Shown: in pieces, positions 6,433 to 13,091 of the stretch
Position numbering within the stretch: position 1 is the first letter of the stretch
How the letters are laid out: each line of letters starts with the position of its first letter
Assembly: GCA_020428905.1 (NCBI GenBank)
Contig: JAGQLY010000008.1
Coordinates: 1-40,861 of the forward strand
Source: Candidatus Kaiserbacteria bacterium
GTDB lineage: Bacteria; Patescibacteriota; Minisyncoccia; Phycocordibacterales; UBA918
Reading direction: 5' to 3'
Length of the DNA: 40,861 nt
Translations under genes and position numbers: made by a program
The notes under the pieces: generated by a model
What the model saw: only the letters and a program-made list of their open reading frames with translations
What the model was told of the DNA's origin: nothing
The model's database searches: none

Positions 6433-6448
6433 GTTTTCACATGAAACA
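6433..6448. promoter_or_regulatory. parS-like site 8
   Basis: GTTTTCACATGAAACA (6433-6448): right arm intact, one change in the left arm. It is followed immediately by the long hairpin at 6450-6487. Confidence 0.45.
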
Positions 6449-6449
6449 G

Positions 6450-6487
6450 GAGCAGCGACCATGTCCTATAGGACACGGTCGCTGCTC
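6450..6487. repeat. Long perfect-armed hairpin beside the parS cluster
   Basis: GAGCAGCGACC (6450-6460) pairs with GGTCGCTGCTC (6477-6487); inside, TGTCC-TATA-GGACA continues the stem after one A/C mismatch. There is no clear T-run on either side, so a normal terminator is doubtful. It shares the ATGTCC...GGACAC core with the palindromes near 2.6 kb. The rest of 6488-6633 shows nothing I can name. Confidence 0.45.
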
Positions 6488-6633
6488 TTCGTTCTGTCGG
6501 GCCGGGCGGTATCAATTCTTAGGGGGTATGTTCAGGTTGTATGCCGTTTTTCAAAAAATCGACGGGCCCTTTGATCTAGGTCAAAAAACGCAAATCGGCC
6601 AAACAACAGAGAGTTTGGCCGGCTTGCATATTG

Positions 6634-6704
6634 TCGGGGAGCCGGGAATCGAACCCGGGCCACACGGTCCCAAACCGCGTACACTACCATTATGCTACAC
6701 CCCG
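6634..6704 (-). tRNA. tRNA-Pro (anticodon TGG), CCA not encoded
   Basis: The anticodon stem CGCGG/CCGTG encloses TTTGGGA, giving TGG. The T arm has CCGGGTTCGATTCCCGG and the acceptor begins with C1 as expected for proline. One T-T mismatch sits in the acceptor stem. After the discriminator A the DNA reads CAA, so CCA must be added by the cca product. Upstream (6705-6965) are a perfect AAATAAAAGT inverted repeat at 6716-6737 and a CGAGGG...CCCTCG hairpin, but no clear gene. Confidence 0.92.
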
Positions 6705-6965
6705 AGTGGGTAGGTAAATAAAAGTCTACTTTTATTTAAGCTGCGAACGAGGGGTGAAAGCTTTTGCTTACACCCTCGCGACTCTAGCGAATCATTGAGC
6801 TTACATAGTTAAAGCCCAAAATTCAACGCACAAAATAATACCACTCACAGCAAAAAAATGCGAGTCCGAGGACAGATTTGTTGCGCGGTATGTCTCCTAA
6901 AGAGGTGTTTCGGACGGAAATGACACTTTCCCATGAAAGAAATCGTTATTTCGCGCGTCATCACG

Positions 6966-6971
6966 TATAAT
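6966..6971 (+). promoter_or_regulatory. -10 element of the sigma-factor gene
   Basis: Perfect TATAAT nine bases before the ATG at 6981, with no recognisable -35. This is one of the clearest cases of the leaderless arrangement. Confidence 0.5.
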
Positions 6972-6980
6972 GTATTCCGC

Positions 6981-7577
6981 ATGGCGAAAAACAGACAGCC
7001 AAAAGGGGATACAGAAAGCAGAAGTCCTGAACAGGACTTCTTGAGGGCGTTCGATGAATACGCAGATGCACTGTTTCGTCATGCATCATACCGCCTTTCT
7101 GATCGTGAGCGTGCTATAGAAATTGTGCATGACACCTTCACCAAGGTGTGGGGATACCAGCGAGGAGGACACGAAATCCTCTCGTATAAGTCCTTTTTGT
7201 ATAAAGTACTCAACAATCTCATTGTTGATGAGTACCGAAGACAGAAAGAAGTATCTCTCGACGCACTGCTCGAAGAGTCGGAAGTGGGGGAGGGTGCCTT
7301 CGAGTATCTTCAAGAAGGAGGGATTGAAGAGCTCACTTTTTCACTTGATGCGAAGAGGGTTGCAGACCTCATTGTCTCGCTACCAGTACAGTATCGAGAA
7401 GTGATCACACTTCGCTTCGTTGATGGGCTCGGGCCTCGAGAAATCAGCGAGCTTATAGAAGAAACAGAAAACGTTGTTTCTGTTCGCATCCATAGAGGAA
7501 TCAAGTTGCTTCGAACTATGCTCGAGGATGCAGAGGAAGTGGCACGCAAAAATCGATCTACACACACGTCACCATGA
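6981..7577 (+). CDS. ECF-type RNA polymerase sigma factor
   Basis: 198 residues from ATG 6981. Region 2 lies at about residues 28-85 (DALFRHASYRL, then IVHDTFTKVW, a typical ECF region 2 motif). A variable linker follows, then region 4 at about 130-180 with SLPVQYREVITLRFVDGLG and a helix-turn-helix segment ending VRIHRGIKLLRTML. It recruits RNA polymerase to a stress or envelope regulon. Its stop overlaps the start of the DUF5667 membrane protein (ATGA), the usual layout of a sigma/anti-sigma pair. A start at 6933 is also open, but TATAAT at 6966-6971 lies inside that extension. Confidence 0.9.
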   Translation: MAKNRQPKGDTESRSPEQDFLRAFDEYADALFRHASYRLSDRERAIEIVHDTFTKVWGYQRGGHEILSYKSFLYKVLNNLIVDEYRRQKEVSLDALLEESEVGEGAFEYLQEGGIEELTFSLDAKRVADLIVSLPVQYREVITLRFVDGLGPREISELIEETENVVSVRIHRGIKLLRTMLEDAEEVARKNRSTHTSP

Positions 7578-8914
7578 AGTCGTTTCACACCGAAATAATC
7601 AAATACACCAAAAAGACAAAACTCACACTCCGCGAGCGGCGTGAGTTGCGTGAGCGTGTGGTTTCATACATGGAGTATCATCCACTCAATATCACTGCGA
7701 CACGGCCGGTTGCACCTGCAGGAGCTTTCTATGAATTCATGCGTGTGCGAGTGGTTGGCTCGTGGTATGGGCGTGTTGTGGCGGGAGTCATGGCGGTACT
7801 CATTTTCATTGTCGTGCCCATTGCCGCGGAACGTTCTGTGCCGGGGGATGCACTGTATTTGGTAAAGACGCATGTAAACGAAAGTGTGCGTGCACAGTTT
7901 GCTAATACTGCTTACGAAAAGGTCGCCTTTGAGACGGAACTTATCGAACGGCGTATCTCCGAGGCACGGCTTTTAGCAAAGGAAGGAAAATTGACTGAAG
8001 AAGTTGAAGCTGAAATCGCAGAGACGGTGAAGGGTCATGCAGATGCAGCGCAAGAAGGTCTTGCCGAGCTTCGTGCTGATAACGCCGAAGAGGCAGCTAT
8101 TGCGGAAATCACTTTCGGCTCTGCGCTTGAGGTACAGACGGCTGTTCTGGAGACAGGGCAGGGAACAGATGCAGGACTTGCGGTGCCGACCATCAAGGAT
8201 GTCGTTCGTTCTGCACAGGAGACAGCGCTTTCACAACGAAGTACCTCGACACCGTCATTTGAGGGTCTCTTGGTCCGTGTCGAACTCGAGGCAGAACGTG
8301 CACATGATTTCTTCGAAGCTATTCAGGGGGCAGCAACCGATGCTGAACAGGGCGACATTAATCGTCGTCTCACTGCCATCGATACCAACATTGAAAGTGC
8401 AAAGGTGTCGTATGCAGACGGTTCAGCGGATGCCACAGTAACGTTGAGCACCACCCTGGGCATGATCCAGAAGCTCATTGTTTTCATGACAGACATTGAC
8501 GTGCGCGAATCGGTCACATTAGAGGCGTTGGTGCCGGTGGCACCGACCGACGAAGAGCGAATTCTTATGGGCGAAGAGCGACTTGCTGTACTTGAGGAAG
8601 TTCAAAGAGGTATACGAAACGGCTTTGATACGATTACTGAAGACGGTGCTGTGACCGAGATAGATATCGACCTTTTTGCGAAGGATCTCGCCGACCTTGA
8701 TGCGATGATTGTGGCCGCACACACCGCCCGTGACGCCGAAGACGTGGCACTCTTTGAAAACACGCTCACCATGGCAGAATCGCTTGCGCAGGGGTTGGTT
8801 GAAGCACTTGCCGTCGACGAACATGAGACAGAAGAAAACATACCGACAGAAGAGAAGTCAACGTCGGTGAATGCAACGACAAGCGTATCTGTTGATGTCG
8901 AAACGGCTCTCTAA
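7574..8914 (+). CDS. DUF5667 membrane protein, candidate regulator of the ECF sigma factor
   Basis: 446 residues. A basic cytoplasmic head (1-60, rich in K and R) precedes one membrane segment at about 66-85 (GVMAVLIFIVVPIA). The DUF5667 signature follows at about 87-150: RSVPGDALYLVK and later LIERRISEARLLA. The remainder is long, acidic, probably helical and outside the membrane, ending in a Thr/Ser-rich tail. In other bacteria DUF5667 proteins are found next to ECF sigma factors. The four-base overlap with the sigma gene suggests translational coupling and an anti-sigma-like or sensing role, which is inference; no classical zinc-binding anti-sigma motif is seen. Confidence 0.82.
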   Translation: MKSFHTEIIKYTKKTKLTLRERRELRERVVSYMEYHPLNITATRPVAPAGAFYEFMRVRVVGSWYGRVVAGVMAVLIFIVVPIAAERSVPGDALYLVKTHVNESVRAQFANTAYEKVAFETELIERRISEARLLAKEGKLTEEVEAEIAETVKGHADAAQEGLAELRADNAEEAAIAEITFGSALEVQTAVLETGQGTDAGLAVPTIKDVVRSAQETALSQRSTSTPSFEGLLVRVELEAERAHDFFEAIQGAATDAEQGDINRRLTAIDTNIESAKVSYADGSADATVTLSTTLGMIQKLIVFMTDIDVRESVTLEALVPVAPTDEERILMGEERLAVLEEVQRGIRNGFDTITEDGAVTEIDIDLFAKDLADLDAMIVAAHTARDAEDVALFENTLTMAESLAQGLVEALAVDEHETEENIPTEEKSTSVNATTSVSVDVETAL

Positions 8915-8948
8915 TAGTGAAGGAATACCGCAAATCACACAGTGGGCG

Positions 8949-8977
8949 TTGACAGGGGACGCTCATTTTTGTACAGT
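8949..8977 (+). promoter_or_regulatory. Consensus-like promoter of the RNase P RNA unit
   Basis: Perfect TTGACA (8949-8954), 17-base spacer, TACAGT (8972-8977). The start would be near 8984, about 55 bases before the predicted mature rnpB 5' end. The leader can fold through GCACAC (8995-9000) with GTGTGC. Confidence 0.7.
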
Positions 8978-9039
8978 ATTTTCTATGTATAGTCGCACAC
9001 GTACCCGAACCGTCTTTCTGGCACTGAGTTGCCGGAGGG

Positions 9040-9438
9040 GGTCGGTGTGTGCGTAAGGACTTGTTCTACGAAAACACCGGCCCGCATGCGGGCCGGTGTT
9101 TTTGTTCAGGGAAAGCGTCCAATCTATCGAAATTGAGCGCTTCCCCTGGGCAAGTAGTCCAGCGTCCGTGCAGTGGCGAGTACTGTACAAATGCAACCGC
9201 CGATGGGGTGAAACATGGTAACTGGAGCAAGAAGCAGGTCGTCCACATTGGAGAAGGACGACCTGAAAAATAAAGAACGAAAATCAGGACAATCGGGACC
9301 GTCAGGGTCTCCCATACAGTACGGGAAACCGTATCAGGCCGACGGCCTGATTGAGTTCGTGTCGTCACGGGCAGCGCCGCCTATGTATGACGAGGAATCC
9401 ACAAACGCGGTCGGCTACATCCGCTGATAAGGCCGACC
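9040..9438 (+). ncRNA. rnpB: RNase P RNA (bacterial type)
   Basis: This is the catalytic RNA that matures tRNA 5' ends. The strongest evidence is the segment 9193-9206, GCAACCGCCGATGG, followed by GGGTGAAA and GGTAACTGGAGCAAGAA, which closely follows the conserved bacterial sequence from the ACCGCCGATGG block onward. A GC-rich hairpin at 9073-9100 fits P3 and is followed by GGGAAAGCGTCC (9109-9120), corresponding to the 5' P4 region. ATCCACAAACGCGG then TCGGCTACAT (9396-9420) corresponds to the 3' P4 strand. GGTCGG (9040-9045) can pair with CCGACC (9433-9438) as P1. The P4 strands are more divergent than usual; the ends are approximate. Confidence 0.8.
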
Positions 9439-9449
9439 GTAAACATCTT

Positions 9450-9490
9450 GAGCGCAGCGGGACAGTGTCGTCCTTCTGCGCTCATATTTT
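9450..9490 (+). terminator. Probable terminator of rnpB
   Basis: GAGCGCAG (9450-9457) pairs with CTGCGCTC (9476-9483), followed by ATATTTT. Confidence 0.5.
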
Positions 9491-9560
9491 ATAAAATGTT
9501 TGAGCACATCAGCAAAAATTGGTACCCTCTAGAGATACTATACGTTTAATACGATACGCT

Positions 9561-10664
9561 ATGGATTTTGGAGTAGTTTCGTGGGCAGGAAAATTGTTAC
9601 CTACACTCACCTACACGCTACCGGTTGTAGGGGAGGTGGATCTCAAACCGTATGTAATTGGACTGGTGCTTTTCTTGGGGCTTTCGGTCCTCTTCAAGCT
9701 CGTGCAGCTTGTTGTGGTGGCTCGCCTTAAGGCGTTCTCGAAGCGTACTCGTACTGACATTGACGATGTCGTCATCGGAGCGATTGCGGGCATTCGTCCG
9801 TGGGTGTATATGCTTATGGCGCTCTATATTGCCCTCCAGCCATTTGGTCTACCGTCGGGGGTGGCGCGCCTCGCAACATTCATCTTCCTTTTTGCGGTGG
9901 TGTGGCAGGCGATCGAGATTGTTGTGCGCTTCATCGACTATGCGGCAACGCGCCTCCTTGAGAAAGACGAAGACGGTGACGGTGTTCCTGATCCAAATAC
10001 TGCAAATGCATCGCACCTGGTCGCCCTACTTGCGCGTATCGTACTCTGGGTACTCGGTCTGCTCTTTGTGCTGTCCAATCTTGGTATTGAGGTGACATCG
10101 CTTGTCGCGGGCCTTGGTATCGGTGGCATTGCCATTGCCTTTGCGCTTCAGGGCATTTTGTCTGACCTCTTTAGCTCGTTCTCGCTCTATTTTGACAAAC
10201 CATTCCGCATTGGCGACTACATTGTGATTGGTGAACATTCCGGCACGGTAGAGCGTATCGGTATCAAGACCACTCGGCTTAAGACGCTCCAAGGGGAAGA
10301 GTTAGTGGTATCCAATGCGGAACTGACCGCCGCGCGCGTGCAGAATTTCAAAAAAATGAAAGAACGACGTGTGACGTTTCGGTTTGGAGTGTTGTACGAA
10401 ACACCATATGAAAAAGTGCGAGAAATCCCCAGCATCGTTGCGCGATTATTTGAGGTGCAGGAACGCGCACGACTCGATCGGGTGCACTTCACCTCGTTTG
10501 GCGACTCGGCACTACTCTTTGATGTGGTGTACTACGTTGAGTCACCCGACTATACCGACTATCTTGATATTCAACAACGGGTCAATCTCGACCTTTTGGA
10601 CAAATTTGCCGAGGTTGGCATCGAATTCGCGTACCCAACCCAAACGGTGTATGTGAAGCAGTAG
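9561..10664 (+). CDS. MscS-family mechanosensitive ion channel
   Basis: 367 residues. Several hydrophobic segments fill residues 20-180. The MscS pore helix and beta domain follow: VAGLGIGGIAIAFALQ, then FSLYFDKPFRIGDYIVIG and GTVERIGIKTTRL, then NAELTAARVQNF. The C-terminal cage domain reaches the end. It opens under membrane tension to release solutes on osmotic downshock. A short DxDxDG-like acidic stretch (EDGDGVPDPN) lies between two membrane segments and could bind a cation. ATG 9561 is chosen; TTTAAT ten bases upstream may be its -10. It is transcribed alone. Confidence 0.93.
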   Translation: MDFGVVSWAGKLLPTLTYTLPVVGEVDLKPYVIGLVLFLGLSVLFKLVQLVVVARLKAFSKRTRTDIDDVVIGAIAGIRPWVYMLMALYIALQPFGLPSGVARLATFIFLFAVVWQAIEIVVRFIDYAATRLLEKDEDGDGVPDPNTANASHLVALLARIVLWVLGLLFVLSNLGIEVTSLVAGLGIGGIAIAFALQGILSDLFSSFSLYFDKPFRIGDYIVIGEHSGTVERIGIKTTRLKTLQGEELVVSNAELTAARVQNFKKMKERRVTFRFGVLYETPYEKVREIPSIVARLFEVQERARLDRVHFTSFGDSALLFDVVYYVESPDYTDYLDIQQRVNLDLLDKFAEVGIEFAYPTQTVYVKQ

Positions 10665-10668
10665 GAGC

Positions 10669-10697
10669 TTCAACTGTGTTCGGCAATGTGTTAGAAT
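10669..10697 (+). promoter_or_regulatory. Promoter of tRNA-Gly(TCC)
   Basis: TTCAAC (10669-10674), 17-base spacer, TAGAAT (10692-10697). The predicted leader of about 85 bases before the tRNA folds into a GCGGT...ACCGC hairpin; no other gene is seen there. Confidence 0.5.
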
Positions 10698-10789
10698 GCC
10701 GGCGCGGTCTTCGCGGGTGTATCTAGCGATACAACCGCTTCGCTCGTAAGGATGCTACTCAGGCCAGCTTGGTAGTATCTTATTCGCTC

Positions 10790-10860
10790 GCGGGTGTAGT
10801 TTAGTGGTAAAACAGCTGCCTTCCAAGCAGCGGTCGGGAGTTCGATTCTTCTCACCCGCA
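10790..10860 (+). tRNA. tRNA-Gly (anticodon TCC), CCA not encoded
   Basis: Acceptor arms GCGGGTG/CACCCGC; the anticodon stem GCTGC/GCAGC encloses CTTCCAA, giving TCC. The T stem GGGAG/CTTCT holds only through two G-T pairs, weaker than normal. After the discriminator A the DNA reads CAG, so CCA is added enzymatically. The last 21 bases are repeated at 11032-11052. Confidence 0.93.
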
Positions 10861-11052
10861 CAGCCAACATGAAAAGCTGTTCCGAAAGGAACGGCTTTTC
10901 TGTTGTTGCTGTGCGGAGTGAAGAAAGTGCCCTGCGGCACTTTCGCGAAGAATCGAAAGACGGAACGATGTGAGTTTGCGAACGAGTGAGTCGGGGTCGA
11001 TAAAAATTTCTGGAAGAAATTTATTCGTGACCGATTCTTCTCACCCGCACAG
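10843..11052 (+). repeat. Direct repeat of the tRNA-Gly 3' end (att-like)
   Basis: CGATTCTTCTCACCCGCACA and the following G (21 bases) occur at 10843-10863, inside the tRNA 3' end, and again at 11032-11052. Such duplications mark integrase attachment sites, but only about 170 bases separate the copies, so it may be an excised element's scar or a partial tRNA duplication. The space between (10904-11031) holds two small hairpins and no gene. Confidence 0.6.
10870..10903 (+). terminator. Terminator after tRNA-Gly(TCC)
   Basis: GAAAAGC-T-GTTCC, loop GAAA, GGAAC-G-GCTTTTC, then TGTTGTTG. Confidence 0.6.
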
Positions 11053-11055
11053 AGG

Positions 11056-11078
11056 AAAAGCCGGCTTCCTGCCGGCTG
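11056..11078 (-). terminator. Terminator of the 11085-12119 gene
   Basis: On the minus strand AGCCGGC-AGGAA-GCCGGCT is followed by TTTCC, just past the gene's stop codon. Confidence 0.55.
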
Positions 11079-11084
11079 TTTCTG

Positions 11085-12119
11085 TTATGCTCGAATTCGA
11101 GGCCTACGATGTTCTCGGTATTCGAGCGGTATTTGCCGTTCCAGGTTTTGAAACAGCTTCCACACATCCGTGTTACACCTACCCGTTTCTTTGCAGCGCC
11201 TCCACGCTGCCTCACCAATACCAGGCACGTCGTTTAGTGACCTCACAGAGAGAAGGTGTAGCACCAACTCATTCACCAGACATACGGCGAATACCGAATC
11301 CTTTGGAGGCATCGCCCCTAATGTCCGTATTTCAATCCGCGCTAGGTTTGGTGTTGCATTGCCGTCTCCGTCCTCTAGTCCGGTGATCCGCACCGGCCAG
11401 TACAAACCCCCTGTTTTACGTGTTCCATTTCCGGCACTCGCAACTGGACCGGGATGCCAGAGACCGTCCCTCTCGTAGAGCAGCACGGGGAGTTTTTCCA
11501 AAAACTCCAGATAGCCCTCTACCACCCGGTATGAGAGTGGTGTGTGTGGAGAGCGAACCGACGTACACCAGGTGTAGAGGCCGAAGCGGTGCTTCGCCAA
11601 GTTCGGTTGTAGGTAGGCAAGTAGCTGTTCCGACAACCAAAAGAGGGCGTAAAAGAGACGTTGGGTCTGGCGGTTTTCGACACCACCCAACCCCTGTATC
11701 CCGACAGTTATCTGGAGCGCCGCATTCTGTGACATTTCCCGCCGTATCAGATCCCTGATATTTCTTCCTTCACCGCGTCCATATTGCCCATCCCACTCCG
11801 TTACAAGTCCCCGAATCTTTGCTTCGTAGCGGGTGTCCTGTACGGTGGGTGCTTCATGGTGTATAGGAAGGCAGTAGGGCGAAAGGCCCTGTTCCTCAAG
11901 GAACTGAACCACCGTATCCAAGTCCTGCTGGATTTTGCGCGGGTCAATAGATGGGTGTGTGGCTGCTTCAAGCATCCAGGCACCAACCTCGCCACCGATG
12001 TGGAACAGGAGCGGTTGTAGTTTGCTCAGGTCTAGGGTGTCGGCCCTGGTGAACGCCCAACCCCTCTTGAGGAACACTTCCCACTCTGTTGCCATGGGTA
12101 GGGTGAGATAGTAATTCAT
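11085..12119 (-). CDS. Unknown protein, possibly carboxylate-amine ligase (GCS2)-like
   Basis: 344 residues from ATG 12119, with a strong Shine-Dalgarno GAGGAGGT directly upstream, unlike most genes here. There is no signal peptide or membrane segment. It is rich in W, R and L. Weak resemblance to glutamate-cysteine-ligase/GCS2-type proteins: an early glutamate in HIGGEVGAWML, a central AALQITVGIQG recalling their GLHVHVGI segment, and RIEIRTLGAMP near residue 265 recalling the E-x-R strand. I would not assign a function. The gene stands alone, downstream of a 40-base inverted-repeat leader and next to a duplicated tRNA end, so horizontal acquisition is possible. Confidence 0.75.
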   Translation of the reverse strand: MNYYLTLPMATEWEVFLKRGWAFTRADTLDLSKLQPLLFHIGGEVGAWMLEAATHPSIDPRKIQQDLDTVVQFLEEQGLSPYCLPIHHEAPTVQDTRYEAKIRGLVTEWDGQYGRGEGRNIRDLIRREMSQNAALQITVGIQGLGGVENRQTQRLFYALFWLSEQLLAYLQPNLAKHRFGLYTWCTSVRSPHTPLSYRVVEGYLEFLEKLPVLLYERDGLWHPGPVASAGNGTRKTGGLYWPVRITGLEDGDGNATPNLARIEIRTLGAMPPKDSVFAVCLVNELVLHLLSVRSLNDVPGIGEAAWRRCKETGRCNTDVWKLFQNLERQIPLEYREHRRPRIRA

Positions 12120-12184
12120 TACACCTCCTCGGTGTGTTGATGTGGTTGTAAAAAGATCAGTCCAATCCGTGGAAATTTTCCCGA

Positions 12185-12224
12185 TTGGCGTGAGGGTGCT
12201 ACTGGTGTAGGGCGCTCACGCCAA
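12185..12224. promoter_or_regulatory. Inverted repeat in the leader of the 11085-12119 gene
   Basis: TTGGCGTGAG (12185-12194) and CTCACGCCAA (12215-12224) are perfect 10-base arms 20 bases apart, about 65 bases upstream of the start codon. It could be an operator or an RNA regulatory hairpin. Confidence 0.4.
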
Positions 12225-12229
12225 CAAAG

Positions 12230-12270
12230 AAAAAAAGAAACTCCCCGCTCCGTACGGAGCGGGGAGTTTC
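12230..12270 (-). terminator. Strong terminator
   Basis: GAAACTCCCCGCTCC-GTAC-GGAGCGGGGAGTTTC is a perfect stem; on the minus strand it is followed by a T7 run (12230-12236). Confidence 0.8.
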
Positions 12271-12350
12271 AGTAGTGGTACATCTACGAAGCCGCTCCTT
12301 GCGAGAAGGTAAAGAAAAAGTTAAAAGCGAACAACGTTGAATACTGCATA
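12237..12350 (-). ncRNA. Candidate small RNA A
   Basis: A promoter (12357-12384, minus strand) and a strong terminator (12237-12270) enclose about 110 bases without a credible gene; the longest start-stop near a Shine-Dalgarno-like AAGGAG encodes only four residues. It could instead be the long leader of the 11085-12119 gene, with the hairpin acting as an attenuator. Confidence 0.4.
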
Positions 12351-12356
12351 GCTCTC

Positions 12357-12384
12357 ATAGTATGCGAAGTGGAATAAAAGTCAA
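12357..12384 (-). promoter_or_regulatory. Promoter of candidate small RNA A
   Basis: Minus strand TTGACT (12379-12384), 16-base spacer, TACTAT (12357-12362). Confidence 0.5.
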
Positions 12385-12390
12385 CCACAA

Positions 12391-12429
12391 ACACAAAAGC
12401 CCCCGGAGTACACCAGAGGGCTTTTGTGT
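12391..12429. terminator. Terminator between small units
   Basis: ACACAAAAGCCC (12391-12402) pairs with GGGCTTTTGTGT (12418-12429); T-rich on both strands. Confidence 0.6.
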
Positions 12430-12532
12430 GTGATGGGATGTAACACACAAGTGCTACTCCGCACGTAGCGTACGTCTGGGATCGTGTGTTGATGCATAGG
12501 AATGCATCTCCAGACAGTAATACCTCCGCTAC
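12391..12532 (-). ncRNA. Candidate small RNA B with possible 17-residue peptide
   Basis: A TATACT hexamer (12539-12544, minus strand) and a terminator hairpin (12391-12429) bound about 140 bases. Inside, GTCTGG/CCAGAC and two ATGCAT palindromes can fold. A 17-codon frame (ATG 12507, stop 12454-12456) begins MHSYASTHDP and follows CTGGAG. No -35 is visible. It may be a small RNA, a leader peptide, or nothing. Confidence 0.35.
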
Positions 12533-12566
12533 TCAAATAGTATACCACACAGAAATAGAAGAAAAG

Positions 12567-12605
12567 GAAAATCCCACGAAGGCCTGTGGCCTTCGTGGGA
12601 TTTTC
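12567..12605 (-). terminator. Terminator of the HU gene
   Basis: GAAAATCCCACGAAGGCC pairs perfectly with GGCCTTCGTGGGATTTTC, followed on the minus strand by a T-rich stretch. Confidence 0.75.
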
Positions 12606-12617
12606 ACAAAAAGAGTA

Positions 12618-12890
12618 TTACTTAACGGCATCCTTGAGAGCCTTCGCAGCGCGGAACTTCGGTACGCGCATTGCAGGAATCTCAATAGTCTGGCCAGTTC
12701 GTGGGTTGCGGCCAGTTCGTGCATTACGCATCTTCGCAGAGAAGATACCAAGACCAGCGATAGATACCTCGTTTCCGCCCTTAAGAGCGTCTACGATAGT
12801 ATCGATAGCAGTCTCGACTGCACGCTCAGCGTCAGCGCGAGTACCCCCTACGACCTCATGCACTTTGTTGATGATGTCTGCCTTGTTCAT
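12618..12890 (-). CDS. hup: HU-family DNA-binding protein
   Basis: 90 residues, the classic HU length. The start MNKADIINKVHE forms the dimerisation helices, GLGIFSAKMRNARTGRNPRT contains the flexible DNA-bending arm with the family signature, and a C-terminal helix follows. It bends and compacts chromosomal DNA as a homodimer, and is probably the main nucleoid protein of such a small genome. It has its own promoter (12965-12991) with a leader of about 70 bases, unusual here, and its own terminator. Confidence 0.97.
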   Translation of the reverse strand: MNKADIINKVHEVVGGTRADAERAVETAIDTIVDALKGGNEVSIAGLGIFSAKMRNARTGRNPRTGQTIEIPAMRVPKFRAAKALKDAVK

Positions 12891-12964
12891 AGGAACGAAT
12901 GTGTAGTTACTACTGTGTAATGATGTGCGTATGCACGTGATGCCAGATAATGTGGCTATTAGTC

Positions 12965-12991
12965 ATTATATAGTAGTTATCACGGAGTCAA
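12965..12991 (-). promoter_or_regulatory. Promoter of the HU gene
   Basis: Minus strand TTGACT (12986-12991), 15-base spacer, perfect TATAAT (12965-12970). Confidence 0.5.
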
Positions 12992-13032
12992 TACACTACC
13001 ATGTATATAAAAAATGTGTCGTAATTTTGACG

Positions 13033-13067
13033 AAAAACAGCGGCGGTCTTCGGCCGCCGCTGTTTTT
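13033..13067. terminator. Terminator of RNase Y gene
   Basis: AAAAACAGCGGCGG (13033-13046) pairs with CCGCCGCTGTTTTT (13054-13067); works on both strands and lies 25 bases past the rny stop. Confidence 0.75.
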
Positions 13068-13091
13068 CACACCTGTGTCGCACGAAATACC

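Noticed and set aside
6441-6713. 90-codon plus-strand frame over the hairpin and tRNA-Pro
   Set aside because: It ends inside the antisense of a tRNA (GEPGIEPGP-type artefact) and crosses a strong hairpin.
9066-9427. Several open frames on both strands between 9.0 and 9.4 kb
   Set aside because: They coincide with the RNase P RNA and have no start signals.
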